Source of the DNA: Bacillota bacterium
GTDB lineage: Bacteria > Bacillota > Clostridia > Lachnospirales > Lachnospiraceae
DNA length: 43,378 nt
Assembly: GCA_023410575.1 (NCBI GenBank)
Contig: JAEYPP010000046.1
Span: 1 to 43,378, forward strand
Direction: 5' to 3'
Each line of letters begins with the position of its first letter. Position 1 is the first letter of the stretch. Under the pieces are notes generated by a model. It was given only the letters and a program-made list of their open reading frames with translations, did not search any database and was not told the origin of the DNA. This document shows positions 32,069 through 41,829 of this stretch, one piece after another. A program made the position numbers and the translations under genes.

Positions 32069-34372
32069 ATGATTCAGTTGTTTGAAAATGGCGCCTATGT
32101 GGTTAATGGAAGCCAAGTTGTAAAGGAAACAAAGGATAGTTCTGCTATATTGCAACAAATGACAGGGAAAAGTGTTTCAAAAGAAGAAGCAAGAAAAGAG
32201 TCAATGGCTTATAAAATCTTAAGCGCTCACAATACATCAGGAAATATGGAGAAGTTAAAAATTAAATTTGATAAGTTAACTTCTCATGATATTACGTTTG
32301 TAGGTATTATTCAGACAGCTCGTGCTTCAGGTTTGACTGAATTTCCTGTTCCTTATGTTTTAACAAACTGTCACAATAGTTTATGCGCTGTGGGTGGTAC
32401 GATAAACGAAGATGATCATATGTTTGGTCTTTCTTGTGCAAAACGTTATGGTGGAATGTATGTGCCTCCTCATCAAGCAGTCATTCATCAGTTTGCTCGT
32501 GAGATGTTAGCTGAAAGCGGAAAGATGATTCTTGGATCAGACTCCCATACAAGATATGGTGCGCTTGGAACGATGGCGATTGGAGAAGGTGGTCCAGAAC
32601 TTGTAAAGCAATTACTAGAGAAAACGTATGATATTAATATGCCTAAAGTAGTTGGTGTGTATCTAACTGGAAAACCTAGAAAGGGAGTTGGTCCACAAGA
32701 TATTGCACTTGCAATTATCGGGGAAGTGTTTGCGAATGGTTATGTAAATAATAAAGTCATGGAATTTATCGGAGATGGCATTGATAACTTAAGTGTAGAT
32801 TACCGTATTGGTATTGATGTAATGACAACAGAAACCACTTGTCTTTCTTCTATATGGAAAACTGATGAAAAGGTAAAAGAATTCTATGAGCTTCATCATA
32901 GAACCGAGGCATATAAAGAATTAGTACCTGGGGAAGTGACATATTATGATGGTATGATTTATATTGATTTAGCTCAGATTAAACCAATGATTGCTATGCC
33001 ATTCCACCCAAGTAATGTTTATACGATTGACGAATTAAACGCAAACTTAGGTGATATTCTACGTGATGTGGAAAAGAAAGCATTAGTATCACTTGATAAT
33101 AATAAAATTAATTACAAACTCACAGATAAGATTCGTAATGGTAAGCTATACATTGAGCAAGGCGTTATTGCAGGTTGTGCTGGCGGTGGATTTGAAAACA
33201 TTTGTGATGCAACTGATATTTTAAGTGGGAAATACATCGGTGCAGATGAATTTTCCTTAAGTGTATATCCAGCTTCTCAACCAATCTTTATGGAACTTGT
33301 GAAAAATGGTAGTGTTGCTAAACTGATGGAAACAGGTGCAACTATTCGTACTGCATTTTGTGGTCCTTGTTTTGGTGCTGGTGATGTACCAGCTAACAAT
33401 GGTTTAAGTATTCGCCATTCGACACGTAATTTCCCAAATCGTGAAGGTTCTAAGATAACAAATGGACAAATTGCTTCCGTAGCATTGATGGATGCTCGTT
33501 CCATAGCAGCAACTGCCGCTAATAAAGGTTATTTAACTAGTGCAGAAGATATTGATGTAACATTTACAAAACCAGCTTATTTCTTTGATTCCAAGATTTA
33601 TGATAATCGAGTTTATAATGGAATTGGGAAAGCAGATATGAATGCAGAAGTTAAGTTTGGACCTGGTATTGTGGATTGGCCGAAAATGGCTAGTTTGTCT
33701 GAGAATCTAGTTTTAAAAGTAGTTTCTGTAATTCATGATCCTGTAACTACGACTGACGAACTAATTCCATCTGGTGAAACCTCCTCTTATCGCTCGAATC
33801 CTCTTGGATTAGCAGAATTTACGCTTTCGAGAAAAGATCCAGCTTATGTTGGACGAGCGAAGGAAGTTCAACTTGCTGAAAAAGCGCGTCAAAGTGCGAA
33901 AACGGTAGCTGATATTTATGCAGCGAATAAAGAAGTTGAGACAGTTTTTGCTAAGATTGGGGAAAAATTCAGTATAGATCCATTGGAAACAGAGATTGGA
34001 TCTGTCATCTATGCTGTAAAACCTGGGGATGGATCTGCTCGAGAACAAGCAGCAAGTTGTCAAAAGGTGCTTGGTGGTTTAGCGAATATTGCAAAGGAAT
34101 ACGCTACAAAGAGATACCGTTCTAATCTGATTAACTGGGGTATGTTACCTTTCTTGTTAACAGAAGATTTACCATTTAAAAATGGCGATTATCTCTATAT
34201 TAAGGATATTAAAAAAGCGATTGAAAATAATTCTTCCATTGTGAAAGCATATGTTGTTTCTGATGAAATGAAAGAGTTTGAACTAAAACTTGGAGAAATG
34301 ACGAAGGATGAAAGGGAGATTATCTTACAAGGTTGTTTGATAAATTATTATAGACAAAAGGAAAGTCTATAA
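32069..34372 (+). CDS. aconitase-family hydratase (YbhJ-like)
   Basis: Iron-sulfur (de)hydratase of 767 aa. Predicted [4Fe-4S] ligands are Cys370 in AGCAGGG and Cys431/Cys434 in FCGPCFGAGD; DSHTRYGALGTMAIGEGG and STRNFPNREGS are further aconitase-type motifs. It resembles the YbhJ group more than canonical citrate aconitase. I chose ATG 32069, directly after GGGAGG; a longer frame from 31979 would run through the leader inverted repeat. No citrate synthase or isocitrate dehydrogenase is nearby, so the substrate may not be citrate. Confidence 0.85.
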   Translation: MIQLFENGAYVVNGSQVVKETKDSSAILQQMTGKSVSKEEARKESMAYKILSAHNTSGNMEKLKIKFDKLTSHDITFVGIIQTARASGLTEFPVPYVLTNCHNSLCAVGGTINEDDHMFGLSCAKRYGGMYVPPHQAVIHQFAREMLAESGKMILGSDSHTRYGALGTMAIGEGGPELVKQLLEKTYDINMPKVVGVYLTGKPRKGVGPQDIALAIIGEVFANGYVNNKVMEFIGDGIDNLSVDYRIGIDVMTTETTCLSSIWKTDEKVKEFYELHHRTEAYKELVPGEVTYYDGMIYIDLAQIKPMIAMPFHPSNVYTIDELNANLGDILRDVEKKALVSLDNNKINYKLTDKIRNGKLYIEQGVIAGCAGGGFENICDATDILSGKYIGADEFSLSVYPASQPIFMELVKNGSVAKLMETGATIRTAFCGPCFGAGDVPANNGLSIRHSTRNFPNREGSKITNGQIASVALMDARSIAATAANKGYLTSAEDIDVTFTKPAYFFDSKIYDNRVYNGIGKADMNAEVKFGPGIVDWPKMASLSENLVLKVVSVIHDPVTTTDELIPSGETSSYRSNPLGLAEFTLSRKDPAYVGRAKEVQLAEKARQSAKTVADIYAANKEVETVFAKIGEKFSIDPLETEIGSVIYAVKPGDGSAREQAASCQKVLGGLANIAKEYATKRYRSNLINWGMLPFLLTEDLPFKNGDYLYIKDIKKAIENNSSIVKAYVVSDEMKEFELKLGEMTKDEREIILQGCLINYYRQKESL

Positions 34373-34420
34373 TAAATACAAGAAAAAGCGCGTTTTATGA
34401 TTTTTTTATTTGTTGTGAAC

Positions 34421-34457
34421 AAAAGGGGGTTACAAGAGTATTTTGTAATTCCCTTTA
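34421..34457 (+). terminator. hairpin after the hydratase gene
   Basis: The A/G-rich arm 34421-34435 pairs with 34443-34457 (AAAGGG/CCCTTT and TTACAA/TTGTAA). A short T-run does not follow, so it may only partly terminate. Confidence 0.55.
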
Positions 34458-34558
34458 ATTCATAGCAAGCATATACTTGTTAACGTAAAATAAAGTAAAT
34501 TTTTGGTATGTTTTTTATATCTTTATTATTGGTATTGGGTTCTCGGAGGTATTATTGG

Positions 34559-36088
34559 TTGAAATTAAAGAAACTGTTATTTAATCGAATTGTGATTGTT
34601 GGGTTTCTATTTGCCATTCAAATAGGGTGGTTTTGTGTTTTTCTATTAAATCTGACTACCGAATCCTGGTGGATTCACATGCTAATGCAAGCATTAAGTG
34701 TATTTGCGTTATTAGTTATTATTAATAAGAGTGAAAATCCAGCTTATAAACTTGCGTGGGCTGTACCAATTCTTGTATTTCCTTTGCTAGGAGGCATGAT
34801 GTATCTATTCTTTGGTGGGAAAAAGCCTGCTAGAGGAATGCAAAAAAAGCTTGATGCCACTGCAAAGAAGACACTACCTCTTTTAATTCAAAACAATGAG
34901 ATTATTGATGAAATTAAAGGACAAAATCAACTCATTGCTGGGCAGGTTGGATATATATTAAATAGTGCTAAATTCCCTGTTTATCATCAAACAATAACAA
35001 AATATTATAAAAGTGGAGAAGAAAATTTTCCAGATATCTTGAAAGCGTTACATGATGCGAAACATTACATCTTTCTTGAGTATTTTATTATTGGCGAAGG
35101 TAAGATGTGGGGGGCTATGCTTGAAATATTAAAGGAGAAGGCAGCGCAAGGACTCGATGTACGTTTGATATATGATGATTTTGGTTGTATGACACTTTTA
35201 CCATATCAATATAAGAAAGAAATGGAAAGTTATCATATTAAATGTGAAGTATTTAATAAGATGAAGCCCTTTTTTTCTACTGTATTAAATCATCGTGATC
35301 ACAGAAAAATCCTTGTAGTTGATGGATACGTTGGATTTACTGGTGGGATTAATCTAGCAGATGAATATATTAACGAAAAGGTTCGATTTGGATATTGGAA
35401 AGATACAGGTATTCGGCTTACGGGAGATGCTGTCTGGAGTCTTACTATCATGTTTTTGACAACTTGGAATGCATTTCGTCATACAGATGAAGATTTTACA
35501 AAATTTCAACCTACGATACATGGTAAAGAACAATTTGGTCACGATGGATATGTTCAGCCATATGGGGATTCTCCACTAGGCTCAGAGTTAGTAGGGAAGA
35601 ATGTTTATCTGAATATTATTAATACTTCAAAAGAATATGTTTACATTTTTACTCCTTATCTAATTATTGATAATGAGATGATGACAGCATTATGTTTAGC
35701 TTCTAAGCGTGGAGTAGATGTTCGCATTATGACACCTAATATTCCTGATAAGAAAATGGTTTTCTATGTAACCCAATCATACTACAATCAACTTGTTAAA
35801 TCAGGAGTAAAAGTGTATCAATTTCAACCAGGTTTTTTACATGCAAAGTGTTTTGTATGTGATGATGAAATAGCGACGGTTGGAACAATTAATCTGGATT
35901 ATCGCAGTTTATACTTACACTTTGAGTGTGGAGTGTTTATGTATGATAATTCAACGGTATATGAGGTAAAGAGAGATTTTTTAGAAACACAGGAAAAATG
36001 TATAGAGATGACAGAACAATTATTAAACCGCAAATTACCAGTTCGGCTAATACAAGCAGCATTGAGGCTATTTGCACCGTTAATGTAG
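34559..36088 (+). CDS. cls: cardiolipin synthase
   Basis: Membrane phospholipase D-type enzyme that joins two phosphatidylglycerols into cardiolipin, 509 aa. Two N-terminal membrane helices precede two HKD motifs: His248-Lys250-Asp255 (HRKILVVD) and His428-Lys430-Asp435 (HAKCFVCD). I chose the TTG at 34559, eight bases after CGGAGGT, giving the usual start MKLKKLLFNRIVIVG. An upstream ATG at 34508 is in frame but has no ribosome site and adds 17 atypical residues. folD follows after 25 bp. Confidence 0.93.
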   Translation: MKLKKLLFNRIVIVGFLFAIQIGWFCVFLLNLTTESWWIHMLMQALSVFALLVIINKSENPAYKLAWAVPILVFPLLGGMMYLFFGGKKPARGMQKKLDATAKKTLPLLIQNNEIIDEIKGQNQLIAGQVGYILNSAKFPVYHQTITKYYKSGEENFPDILKALHDAKHYIFLEYFIIGEGKMWGAMLEILKEKAAQGLDVRLIYDDFGCMTLLPYQYKKEMESYHIKCEVFNKMKPFFSTVLNHRDHRKILVVDGYVGFTGGINLADEYINEKVRFGYWKDTGIRLTGDAVWSLTIMFLTTWNAFRHTDEDFTKFQPTIHGKEQFGHDGYVQPYGDSPLGSELVGKNVYLNIINTSKEYVYIFTPYLIIDNEMMTALCLASKRGVDVRIMTPNIPDKKMVFYVTQSYYNQLVKSGVKVYQFQPGFLHAKCFVCDDEIATVGTINLDYRSLYLHFECGVFMYDNSTVYEVKRDFLETQEKCIEMTEQLLNRKLPVRLIQAALRLFAPLM

Positions 36089-36113
36089 TTAAAAAAGATG
36101 GGAGAATTTTACT

Positions 36114-36953
36114 ATGTCGTTGTTAATTGATGGGAAAAAGATTTCACTCGAGATTAAAGAGGAGTTAAAGGTTCAAGTTGAGGAGCTAAAGAAGAAAGGA
36201 ATTGTAGTGACTTTAGCGGTAATTCAGGTCGGTCATGATCCAGCCTCCACTGTTTATGTAGGTAATAAGAAGAAAGCATGTGAATTTATTGGAATTCGTT
36301 CCTTATCCTATGAATTAGAGGATAACACAAAAGAAGAAGAGTTACTTGATTTAATCAAACAGCTCAATCAACGTGAGGATGTTAATGGAATCTTGGTTCA
36401 ATTACCTTTACCAAAACATATCAATGAGGATACAGTAATACAAACGATTGATCCGAAAAAAGATGTGGATGGTTTTCATCCACAAAGTGTTGGTGCATTG
36501 AGTATTGGTCAAAAAGGATTTGTATCTTGTACGCCTGCTGGTGTAATTCAGTTGCTAAAAAGGTCTGGTATCTCCATTGAAGGAAAAGAGTGTGTCGTAC
36601 TTGGCAGAAGTAATATCGTTGGTAAACCAATGGCTCTCTTGTTATTAAGAGAAAATGGAACAATAACTGTTTGTCATTCGAGAACAAAGCAATTAGCAGA
36701 AATAACAAAACGTGCAGATATTTTAGTAGTTGCTATTGGAAAACCTCGTTTCATAACGAAAGACTATGTAAAAGAGGGAGCAGTTGTTATCGATGTTGGT
36801 ATCCATCGTGATGAGAATAATAAACTATGTGGAGATGTTGATTTTAATGATGTTGTAGATCATGTTAGCGCGATAACTCCTGTACCAGGTGGAGTAGGTC
36901 CTATGACAATCGCTATGTTAATGCACAATTGTGTTTCAAGTATTGAGAGCTAA
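36114..36953 (+). CDS. folD: FolD, methylenetetrahydrofolate dehydrogenase/cyclohydrolase
   Basis: Bifunctional cytosolic enzyme of one-carbon metabolism, converting 5,10-methylene- to 10-formyl-tetrahydrofolate with NADP. 279 aa. The active-site Tyr48 and Lys52 lie in YVGNKKKACEFIGI, the substrate loop reads QLPLPKHI, and the Rossmann nucleotide site reads GRSNIVGKPMALLL. GGGAG precedes the ATG. Likely co-transcribed with cls. Confidence 0.97.
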   Translation: MSLLIDGKKISLEIKEELKVQVEELKKKGIVVTLAVIQVGHDPASTVYVGNKKKACEFIGIRSLSYELEDNTKEEELLDLIKQLNQREDVNGILVQLPLPKHINEDTVIQTIDPKKDVDGFHPQSVGALSIGQKGFVSCTPAGVIQLLKRSGISIEGKECVVLGRSNIVGKPMALLLLRENGTITVCHSRTKQLAEITKRADILVVAIGKPRFITKDYVKEGAVVIDVGIHRDENNKLCGDVDFNDVVDHVSAITPVPGGVGPMTIAMLMHNCVSSIES

Positions 36954-37006
36954 GCTGAAATATTTATTAATTTTATATAAACAATTAAAAATAATAAATT
37001 TACTCT

Positions 37007-37034
37007 TTGAATTTTGTAAAAAAGCTGTTACAAT
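37007..37034 (+). promoter_or_regulatory. promoter of rimO-pgsA
   Basis: TTGAAT (37007-37012), 16-bp spacer, TACAAT (37029-37034). Confidence 0.6.
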
Positions 37035-37108
37035 TAATTAGTGATAGACTGCGCTAGAATGCGTTCCACGAAAAGGTTCGACAGATTTTTCAAGAAAGGT
37101 TTTATGAA

Positions 37109-38431
37109 ATGAATATATTTTTTATCTCACTCGGTTGCGACAAAAATTTAGTTGATAGCGAGGTAATGCTAGGATTAGTCAGAGAACGTGGATTCGTAAT
37201 TACTAACGATGAAACAGAGGCTGATCTTATTGTTATAAATACATGTTGCTTTATTCACGATGCTAAAGAAGAGAGTATTAATGCTATTCTAGAGATGGCA
37301 GAGTATAAAAAGAGCGGTAGATGTAAAGGGTTAATTGTTACAGGATGTCTTGCTCAGCGCTATCGTGAAGATATTGAGCGTGAAATTAAAGAAGTGGATG
37401 CTTTGATTGGTGCTACAAGCTATGATGCGATTAATGAAGTGATTGATCGTGTCCTAGAGGGAGAAAAAGCAGAAGAATTTAAAGATATCGATTACTTGAC
37501 TAATGTAAAGACAAAACGTGTGAATACAACAGGCGGATATTTTTCCTATCTTAAGATTGCTGAGGGTTGTGACAAGCATTGCACTTATTGTATTATTCCA
37601 AAGATTCGTGGCAATTATCGCTCAATACCAATGGAACGCTTATTAGAAGAGGCTAAGTACTTAGCAGAAGATGGAGTGAAAGAATTAATACTGATTGCTC
37701 AAGAAACTACGGTTTATGGTGTAGATTTGTATGGAGAAAAAACACTTCCTAAGCTATTACGTGAACTTTGTAAGATTGATGGATTTGAGTGGATTCGTAT
37801 TCAATACTGTTATCCAGAGGAAATTACAGATGAGTTAATTGAAGTGATTAAGACAGAACCTAAGATTTGTCATTATCTTGATATTCCAATTCAACATGCA
37901 TCGGATCATATATTAAAACGCATGGGACGAAGAACCAGCAATCAGGAGTTGCGTGACTTAATTGCAAAACTAAGAAACAATATCCCAGATATAGCACTTC
38001 GTACATCATTAATCACTGGTTTTCCTGGAGAAACTCAGGAAGATCATGAAATATTAAAGGCTTTTGTAACAGAGATGAAATTTGAGCGTCTCGGAGTATT
38101 TACTTATTCAAAAGAAGAAAATACACCAGCTGCTAAGATGCCAAATCAGATTCTTAAAAAAGTAAAGATACAACGTCAGAAAGAATTGATGCAACTGCAA
38201 CAAAAAATCGCATTTGATCATGCGAAATCAATGGTAGGCAAACGGCTAAAGGTTATGATTGAGGGTAAACTCATAGATGAAGGAATCTTTATGGGACGAA
38301 CATATATGGATGCTCCAAATATAGACGGTTATATTTTTGTTAATACACAAGATGAATTAATGTCAGGAGAATTTGTGGAGGTTTTAGTTACCAAAGCAAA
38401 AGAATATGATTTAATAGGAACAGCCGAGTAG
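37109..38431 (+). CDS. rimO: ribosomal protein S12 methylthiotransferase RimO
   Basis: Radical-SAM enzyme adding a methylthio group to the conserved Asp of ribosomal protein S12; 440 aa. The N-terminal UPF0004 domain has Cys10, Cys46 and Cys80 for the auxiliary cluster. The radical SAM motif is CDKHCTYC (Cys154, 158, 161), followed by a C-terminal TRAM domain. The IAEGCDKHCTYCIIPKIRGNYRS... segment favours RimO over MiaB. AAGAAAGG lies upstream. pgsA follows after 16 bp with its own ribosome site. Confidence 0.95.
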   Translation: MNIFFISLGCDKNLVDSEVMLGLVRERGFVITNDETEADLIVINTCCFIHDAKEESINAILEMAEYKKSGRCKGLIVTGCLAQRYREDIEREIKEVDALIGATSYDAINEVIDRVLEGEKAEEFKDIDYLTNVKTKRVNTTGGYFSYLKIAEGCDKHCTYCIIPKIRGNYRSIPMERLLEEAKYLAEDGVKELILIAQETTVYGVDLYGEKTLPKLLRELCKIDGFEWIRIQYCYPEEITDELIEVIKTEPKICHYLDIPIQHASDHILKRMGRRTSNQELRDLIAKLRNNIPDIALRTSLITGFPGETQEDHEILKAFVTEMKFERLGVFTYSKEENTPAAKMPNQILKKVKIQRQKELMQLQQKIAFDHAKSMVGKRLKVMIEGKLIDEGIFMGRTYMDAPNIDGYIFVNTQDELMSGEFVEVLVTKAKEYDLIGTAE

Positions 38432-38447
38432 GCTTAAGGAGGAAGTT

Positions 38448-38990
38448 ATGAATCTGCCAAATAAGATTACTGTGTTTCGAGTTTTGATGATTCCAATATT
38501 TTTAGTATTGATGCTTTGTGATGGAATACCATATGGTAAATTCTACGCAGCTATTGTATTTGCTATCGCTAGTTGTTCAGACTTTATTGATGGTTATTTG
38601 GCCAGAAAGTATAATCTTGTAACGAATTTTGGTAAGTTTATGGATCCGTTAGCAGATAAGCTATTAGTATGTTCTGCTTTAATCTGTTTTGTATCCGCTA
38701 AGACGGTACCTGCGTGGGTTGTTATCATAATTGTGGCAAGAGAATTTATTATTAGTGGTTTTCGTTTAGTTGCTTCAGATAATGGCTTAGTATTGTCTGC
38801 AAGCTACTGGGGTAAGTTTAAAACAGCCTCTCAGATGATAATGTGTGTTCTGTTTATCGTAAATTTTAATACACCATTTTTCAATGTCACAGAACAAGTA
38901 TTTTTATGGTTATCTTTTGCATTAACCGTGGTTTCATTATTGGATTACCTAATTAAAAACCGTAATATTATTTTAGATGGCAAGATTTAA
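38448..38990 (+). CDS. pgsA: CDP-diacylglycerol-glycerol-3-phosphate 3-phosphatidyltransferase
   Basis: Membrane enzyme making phosphatidylglycerol phosphate, 180 aa, about five membrane helices. The CDP-alcohol phosphatidyltransferase signature spans DFIDGYLARKYN and FGKFMDPLADK. AAGGAGG precedes the ATG. Together with cls nearby it covers anionic phospholipid synthesis. Co-transcribed with rimO. Confidence 0.95.
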   Translation: MNLPNKITVFRVLMIPIFLVLMLCDGIPYGKFYAAIVFAIASCSDFIDGYLARKYNLVTNFGKFMDPLADKLLVCSALICFVSAKTVPAWVVIIIVAREFIISGFRLVASDNGLVLSASYWGKFKTASQMIMCVLFIVNFNTPFFNVTEQVFLWLSFALTVVSLLDYLIKNRNIILDGKI

Positions 38991-39012
38991 ATATAATAAC
39001 AAGTATTATTTG

Positions 39013-39061
39013 AGCATCTAGGAGTAGATTGCAGAGTTTGCATTCTCTTCTAGATGCTTTT
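39013..39061 (+). terminator. terminator between pgsA and pncC
   Basis: AGCATCTAG (39013-39021) pairs with CTAGATGCT (39050-39058) around an imperfect inner stem, followed by T residues. Confidence 0.75.
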
Positions 39062-39077
39062 ATAAAGGAGCTAAATT

Positions 39078-39563
39078 ATGAATAAAGAGGAAGAAATTAT
39101 AGCACTACTAAAGGAAAGAAATTATACATTTTCAAGTGCAGAGTCCTGTACTGGTGGATTACTTATGAGTACATTAATTAATGTTTCTGGGGCCTCGAGT
39201 GTTATTAATGAAGGCTTTATCACATATGCAAATACAGCAAAGATGAAGTATCTTGGTGTAAAAGCAGAAACATTAGAGAAGTTTGGTGCAGTAAGTGAAG
39301 AAACTGCTTATGAGATGGCTTATGGGTTGATTCAACAAACAGGAGCACAAGTAACAGCTTCTGTAACTGGTATTGCTGGTCCAGATGGAGGAACGATAGC
39401 CAAACCGGTTGGAACGGTTTATATTGGTTGTTCTGTATGTGGTAAAGTTTATGTTGAGAGATTACAGTTACACGGAGATCGTCTCTCCATTCGTATGCAA
39501 ACAGTTAACAAAACATTGACATTAATCAAAAACTGCTTGTTAAAAAGTGAAAAAAGTTCGTAA
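39078..39563 (+). CDS. pncC: nicotinamide-nucleotide amidohydrolase (CinA C-terminal domain only)
   Basis: 161-aa stand-alone PncC domain, which deamidates NMN in NAD recycling. The hallmark SAESCTGGLLMSTLINVSGASS with its catalytic Ser region, and SVTGIAGPDGG, are both present. The N-terminal CinA (MoaB-like) domain found in fused forms is absent, which is a common natural form. AAAGGAG precedes the ATG; a terminator separates it from pgsA. Confidence 0.92.
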   Translation: MNKEEEIIALLKERNYTFSSAESCTGGLLMSTLINVSGASSVINEGFITYANTAKMKYLGVKAETLEKFGAVSEETAYEMAYGLIQQTGAQVTASVTGIAGPDGGTIAKPVGTVYIGCSVCGKVYVERLQLHGDRLSIRMQTVNKTLTLIKNCLLKSEKSS

Positions 39564-39685
39564 AATACTCTTTTTTACCATATAAATGACATATCTGCAT
39601 GCTATCCTTAATTCGAAACATAGGAGTAGATTAACACAGCGTGTGTATAAACGATATATAATTTTACGAAAAGGAGACATGTATT

Positions 39686-40258
39686 ATGAAATATAACAGA
39701 TATGTGCAGTTTATAGTAACCATGGTTTTATGCATGATATATGTATGCGGTTGTGAGAGGCGACAAACCGAAGAATTACAAACAACACCGACCCAAGAAG
39801 TAACGATGAAGATTCAGTCACCAATAGAAACAACTCCAACAACATCAACAGAAATCCAAGAGTTGGACGACCAAAGATTATTATCCATTTATTCCATTGA
39901 TAGTCAATCTGAAGAAAAGATTTCAGTTACTGCAATGGTTAGTAGTGGAAAAGAGATTACACCAGAGATGATAGTTGATAAAGTTGTTGAGTCTATGGTA
40001 GATGAAACTTTTATGATTGGAATTGATGAGGTGACAACAGAGGGAGATGCTGTTATTGTAAGCTTTTTAGAAGGCCAGCCACCAGTTACTAATGTTGCTA
40101 GTTCGGTTGAGAATGAGATTCTTGATGCAATCGCACAAAGTTTACTTGATAATCTCGATGATTATCATAAAGTAATCTTTCGTATTATGGGAGGAGCTTA
40201 TCAATCAGATCATATTGAACTTGATCTGAATACAGTATATATGGAATCAAAAAATTAG
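39686..40258 (+). CDS. probable lipoprotein, possibly GerMN-like
   Basis: 190-aa exported protein. The signal peptide ends YVCGC, giving lipidation at Cys23. A Thr-rich linker (about 30-60) precedes a domain of about 120 residues ending IFRIMGGAYQSDHIELDLNTVY. The domain pattern weakly recalls the GerMN domain of spore germination lipoproteins, but I cannot confirm this by eye. AAGGAG precedes the ATG; a strong terminator follows. Confidence 0.75.
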   Translation: MKYNRYVQFIVTMVLCMIYVCGCERRQTEELQTTPTQEVTMKIQSPIETTPTTSTEIQELDDQRLLSIYSIDSQSEEKISVTAMVSSGKEITPEMIVDKVVESMVDETFMIGIDEVTTEGDAVIVSFLEGQPPVTNVASSVENEILDAIAQSLLDNLDDYHKVIFRIMGGAYQSDHIELDLNTVYMESKN

Positions 40259-40272
40259 ATATCAGTATGAGA

Positions 40273-40309
40273 AAGACTATTGTTACGATTCAGACAATAG
40301 TCTTTTTTT
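40273..40309 (+). terminator. terminator after the lipoprotein gene
   Basis: AAGACTATTGT (40273-40283) pairs with ACAATAGTCTT (40294-40304), with seven T residues. The T-run merges into the following repeat hairpin. Confidence 0.9.
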
Positions 40310-40370
40310 ATATACGAGTAAATTCCTCTGTATTTCCTCGTATATAAAATAGCGTCCAAAAAGAAGCACA
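40309..40370 (+). repeat. dispersed repeat, hairpin A plus GTCC box, copy 4
   Basis: Arms 40309-40324 and 40331-40346 pair around loop CCTCTG, followed by GCGTCC-AAAAAGAA. The sequence then jumps straight to GAAGCACACTTTTGTTC, which in copy 1 lies some 80 bp further on, so this copy looks internally deleted. Confidence 0.7.
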
Positions 40371-40422
40371 CTTTTGTTCCACCACATAACAGTGATTTCA
40401 TCTTGTAGTTCATTGATATTTC

Positions 40423-40451
40423 TTGCAATAGCGTACAATAATAGATATAAT
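40423..40451 (+). promoter_or_regulatory. promoter of the flavoprotein-cmk-ispH run
   Basis: TTGCAA (40423-40428), 17-bp spacer, TATAAT (40446-40451), about 40 bp before the start. Confidence 0.7.
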
Positions 40452-40492
40452 AGATAAATAATGCTTGGCAGATAAGGCCGAAAGGAATTTAC

Positions 40493-41797
40493 ATGAGCAA
40501 AATTATCGTAATCGGCGGTGGAGCAGCTGGAATGATGGCTGCTATTATGGCAGCAAAGCAACACCATGATGTTATTTTATTAGAAAAGAACGAAAAACTA
40601 GGAAAAAAGATATATATTACGGGAAAAGGCCGCTGCAACATAACGAATTCCTCGGAGATTGATGTTATCTTTCAAAATGTTGTTACGAATAGGAAATTTT
40701 TATACAGTTCTTTATACTCCTTTACCAATGAGGATACGATTCGTTTCTTTGAAGAAAATGGATTAAAGACTAAGGTAGAACGTGGAAATCGAGTATTCCC
40801 AGTTTCTGATCATTCCTCGGATGTTATTTTAACCCTAGATCATTGTATGAGAAAGCTAGGAGTTGATATTCGGTTGAATAATGAAGTAAAGGAAATCCTA
40901 GTAGATCATAATCGTAAGTTTACAGGAGTTAAATTAAGTGATGGTAGTAAACTAACAGCAGAAGCATGCATTATTGCAACTGGAGGTTTGTCTTATCCAA
41001 CGACTGGTTCTACTGGAGATGGTTATCGATTTGCTAAAGAACTTGGGCATAGTATCACACCACGTAATCCGTCTTTAGTATCAATTCATCTCGTTGATTA
41101 TAAAGCTACAATGCTACAAGGACTTTCTTTAAAGAACATTGAAGTAAAAGTTACGGTAAAAAATCTAAAACAACAAGCGCAGAGTGATATAGAAACTGGA
41201 AAAAAGAAAAAGAATAAACTAAAAGTTGGAAAAGAGCTCTATTCTGCATTTGGAGAGATGTTATTTACTCATTATGGAGTAAGTGGACCGGTGATATTAA
41301 GTGGTACAAGCATGCTATTACCATATCTAAATGATTGTGAGATGGAATTGCATATTGATCTTAAACCAGCATTAACTTATGAACAGTTAGATGCTAGAAT
41401 ATTAAGGGATTTTGAAGAAATCAAGAATAAACAATTTAAAAACTCTCTTGAGCATTTATTGCCTCAAAAATTAATTGGACTTATAATACAATTGAGTCAA
41501 ATCCCAGAAGAGAAACAAGTAAATGCAATAACAAAAGAAGAACGATTTAGATTAGCTGAGATAATGAAAAATTTGACATTTACAGTTGCACGCTTTGGAG
41601 GCTTTAATGAAGCAGTAATTACAAAAGGAGGAATCGATGTGAAAGAGGTCGATCCGACAACAATGGAATCAAAGCTTGCAAAAGGAGTTTATTTTGCTGG
41701 TGAAGTGTTAGATTTAGATGCATTAACTGGTGGTTATAATCTTCAGATTGCTTGGTCAACTGGGGCTGCGGCAGGGCAACATGTCTGTGAGGTTTAA
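40493..41797 (+). CDS. HI0933/BaiN-family FAD-dependent oxidoreductase
   Basis: 434-aa flavoprotein of COG2081. The N-terminal FAD site reads IIVIGGGAAGMMAA, followed by the family signature LGKKIYITGKGRCNITNS. The C-terminal motif GEVLDLDALTGGYNLQIAWSTGAAAG closes the FAD site. AAAGGA precedes the ATG. The physiological reaction of most members is unknown; some reduce unsaturated bonds. Its place before cmk is common in clostridia. Confidence 0.9.
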   Translation: MSKIIVIGGGAAGMMAAIMAAKQHHDVILLEKNEKLGKKIYITGKGRCNITNSSEIDVIFQNVVTNRKFLYSSLYSFTNEDTIRFFEENGLKTKVERGNRVFPVSDHSSDVILTLDHCMRKLGVDIRLNNEVKEILVDHNRKFTGVKLSDGSKLTAEACIIATGGLSYPTTGSTGDGYRFAKELGHSITPRNPSLVSIHLVDYKATMLQGLSLKNIEVKVTVKNLKQQAQSDIETGKKKKNKLKVGKELYSAFGEMLFTHYGVSGPVILSGTSMLLPYLNDCEMELHIDLKPALTYEQLDARILRDFEEIKNKQFKNSLEHLLPQKLIGLIIQLSQIPEEKQVNAITKEERFRLAEIMKNLTFTVARFGGFNEAVITKGGIDVKEVDPTTMESKLAKGVYFAGEVLDLDALTGGYNLQIAWSTGAAAGQHVCEV

Positions 41798-41829
41798 TAC
41801 ACAATAAATTATAAAGAGTGGAGGAAACG

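Noticed and set aside
34508..34558. ATG start for cardiolipin synthase
   Set aside because: No ribosome site precedes it, while the TTG at 34559 has CGGAGGT at ideal spacing and gives the usual family N-terminus.
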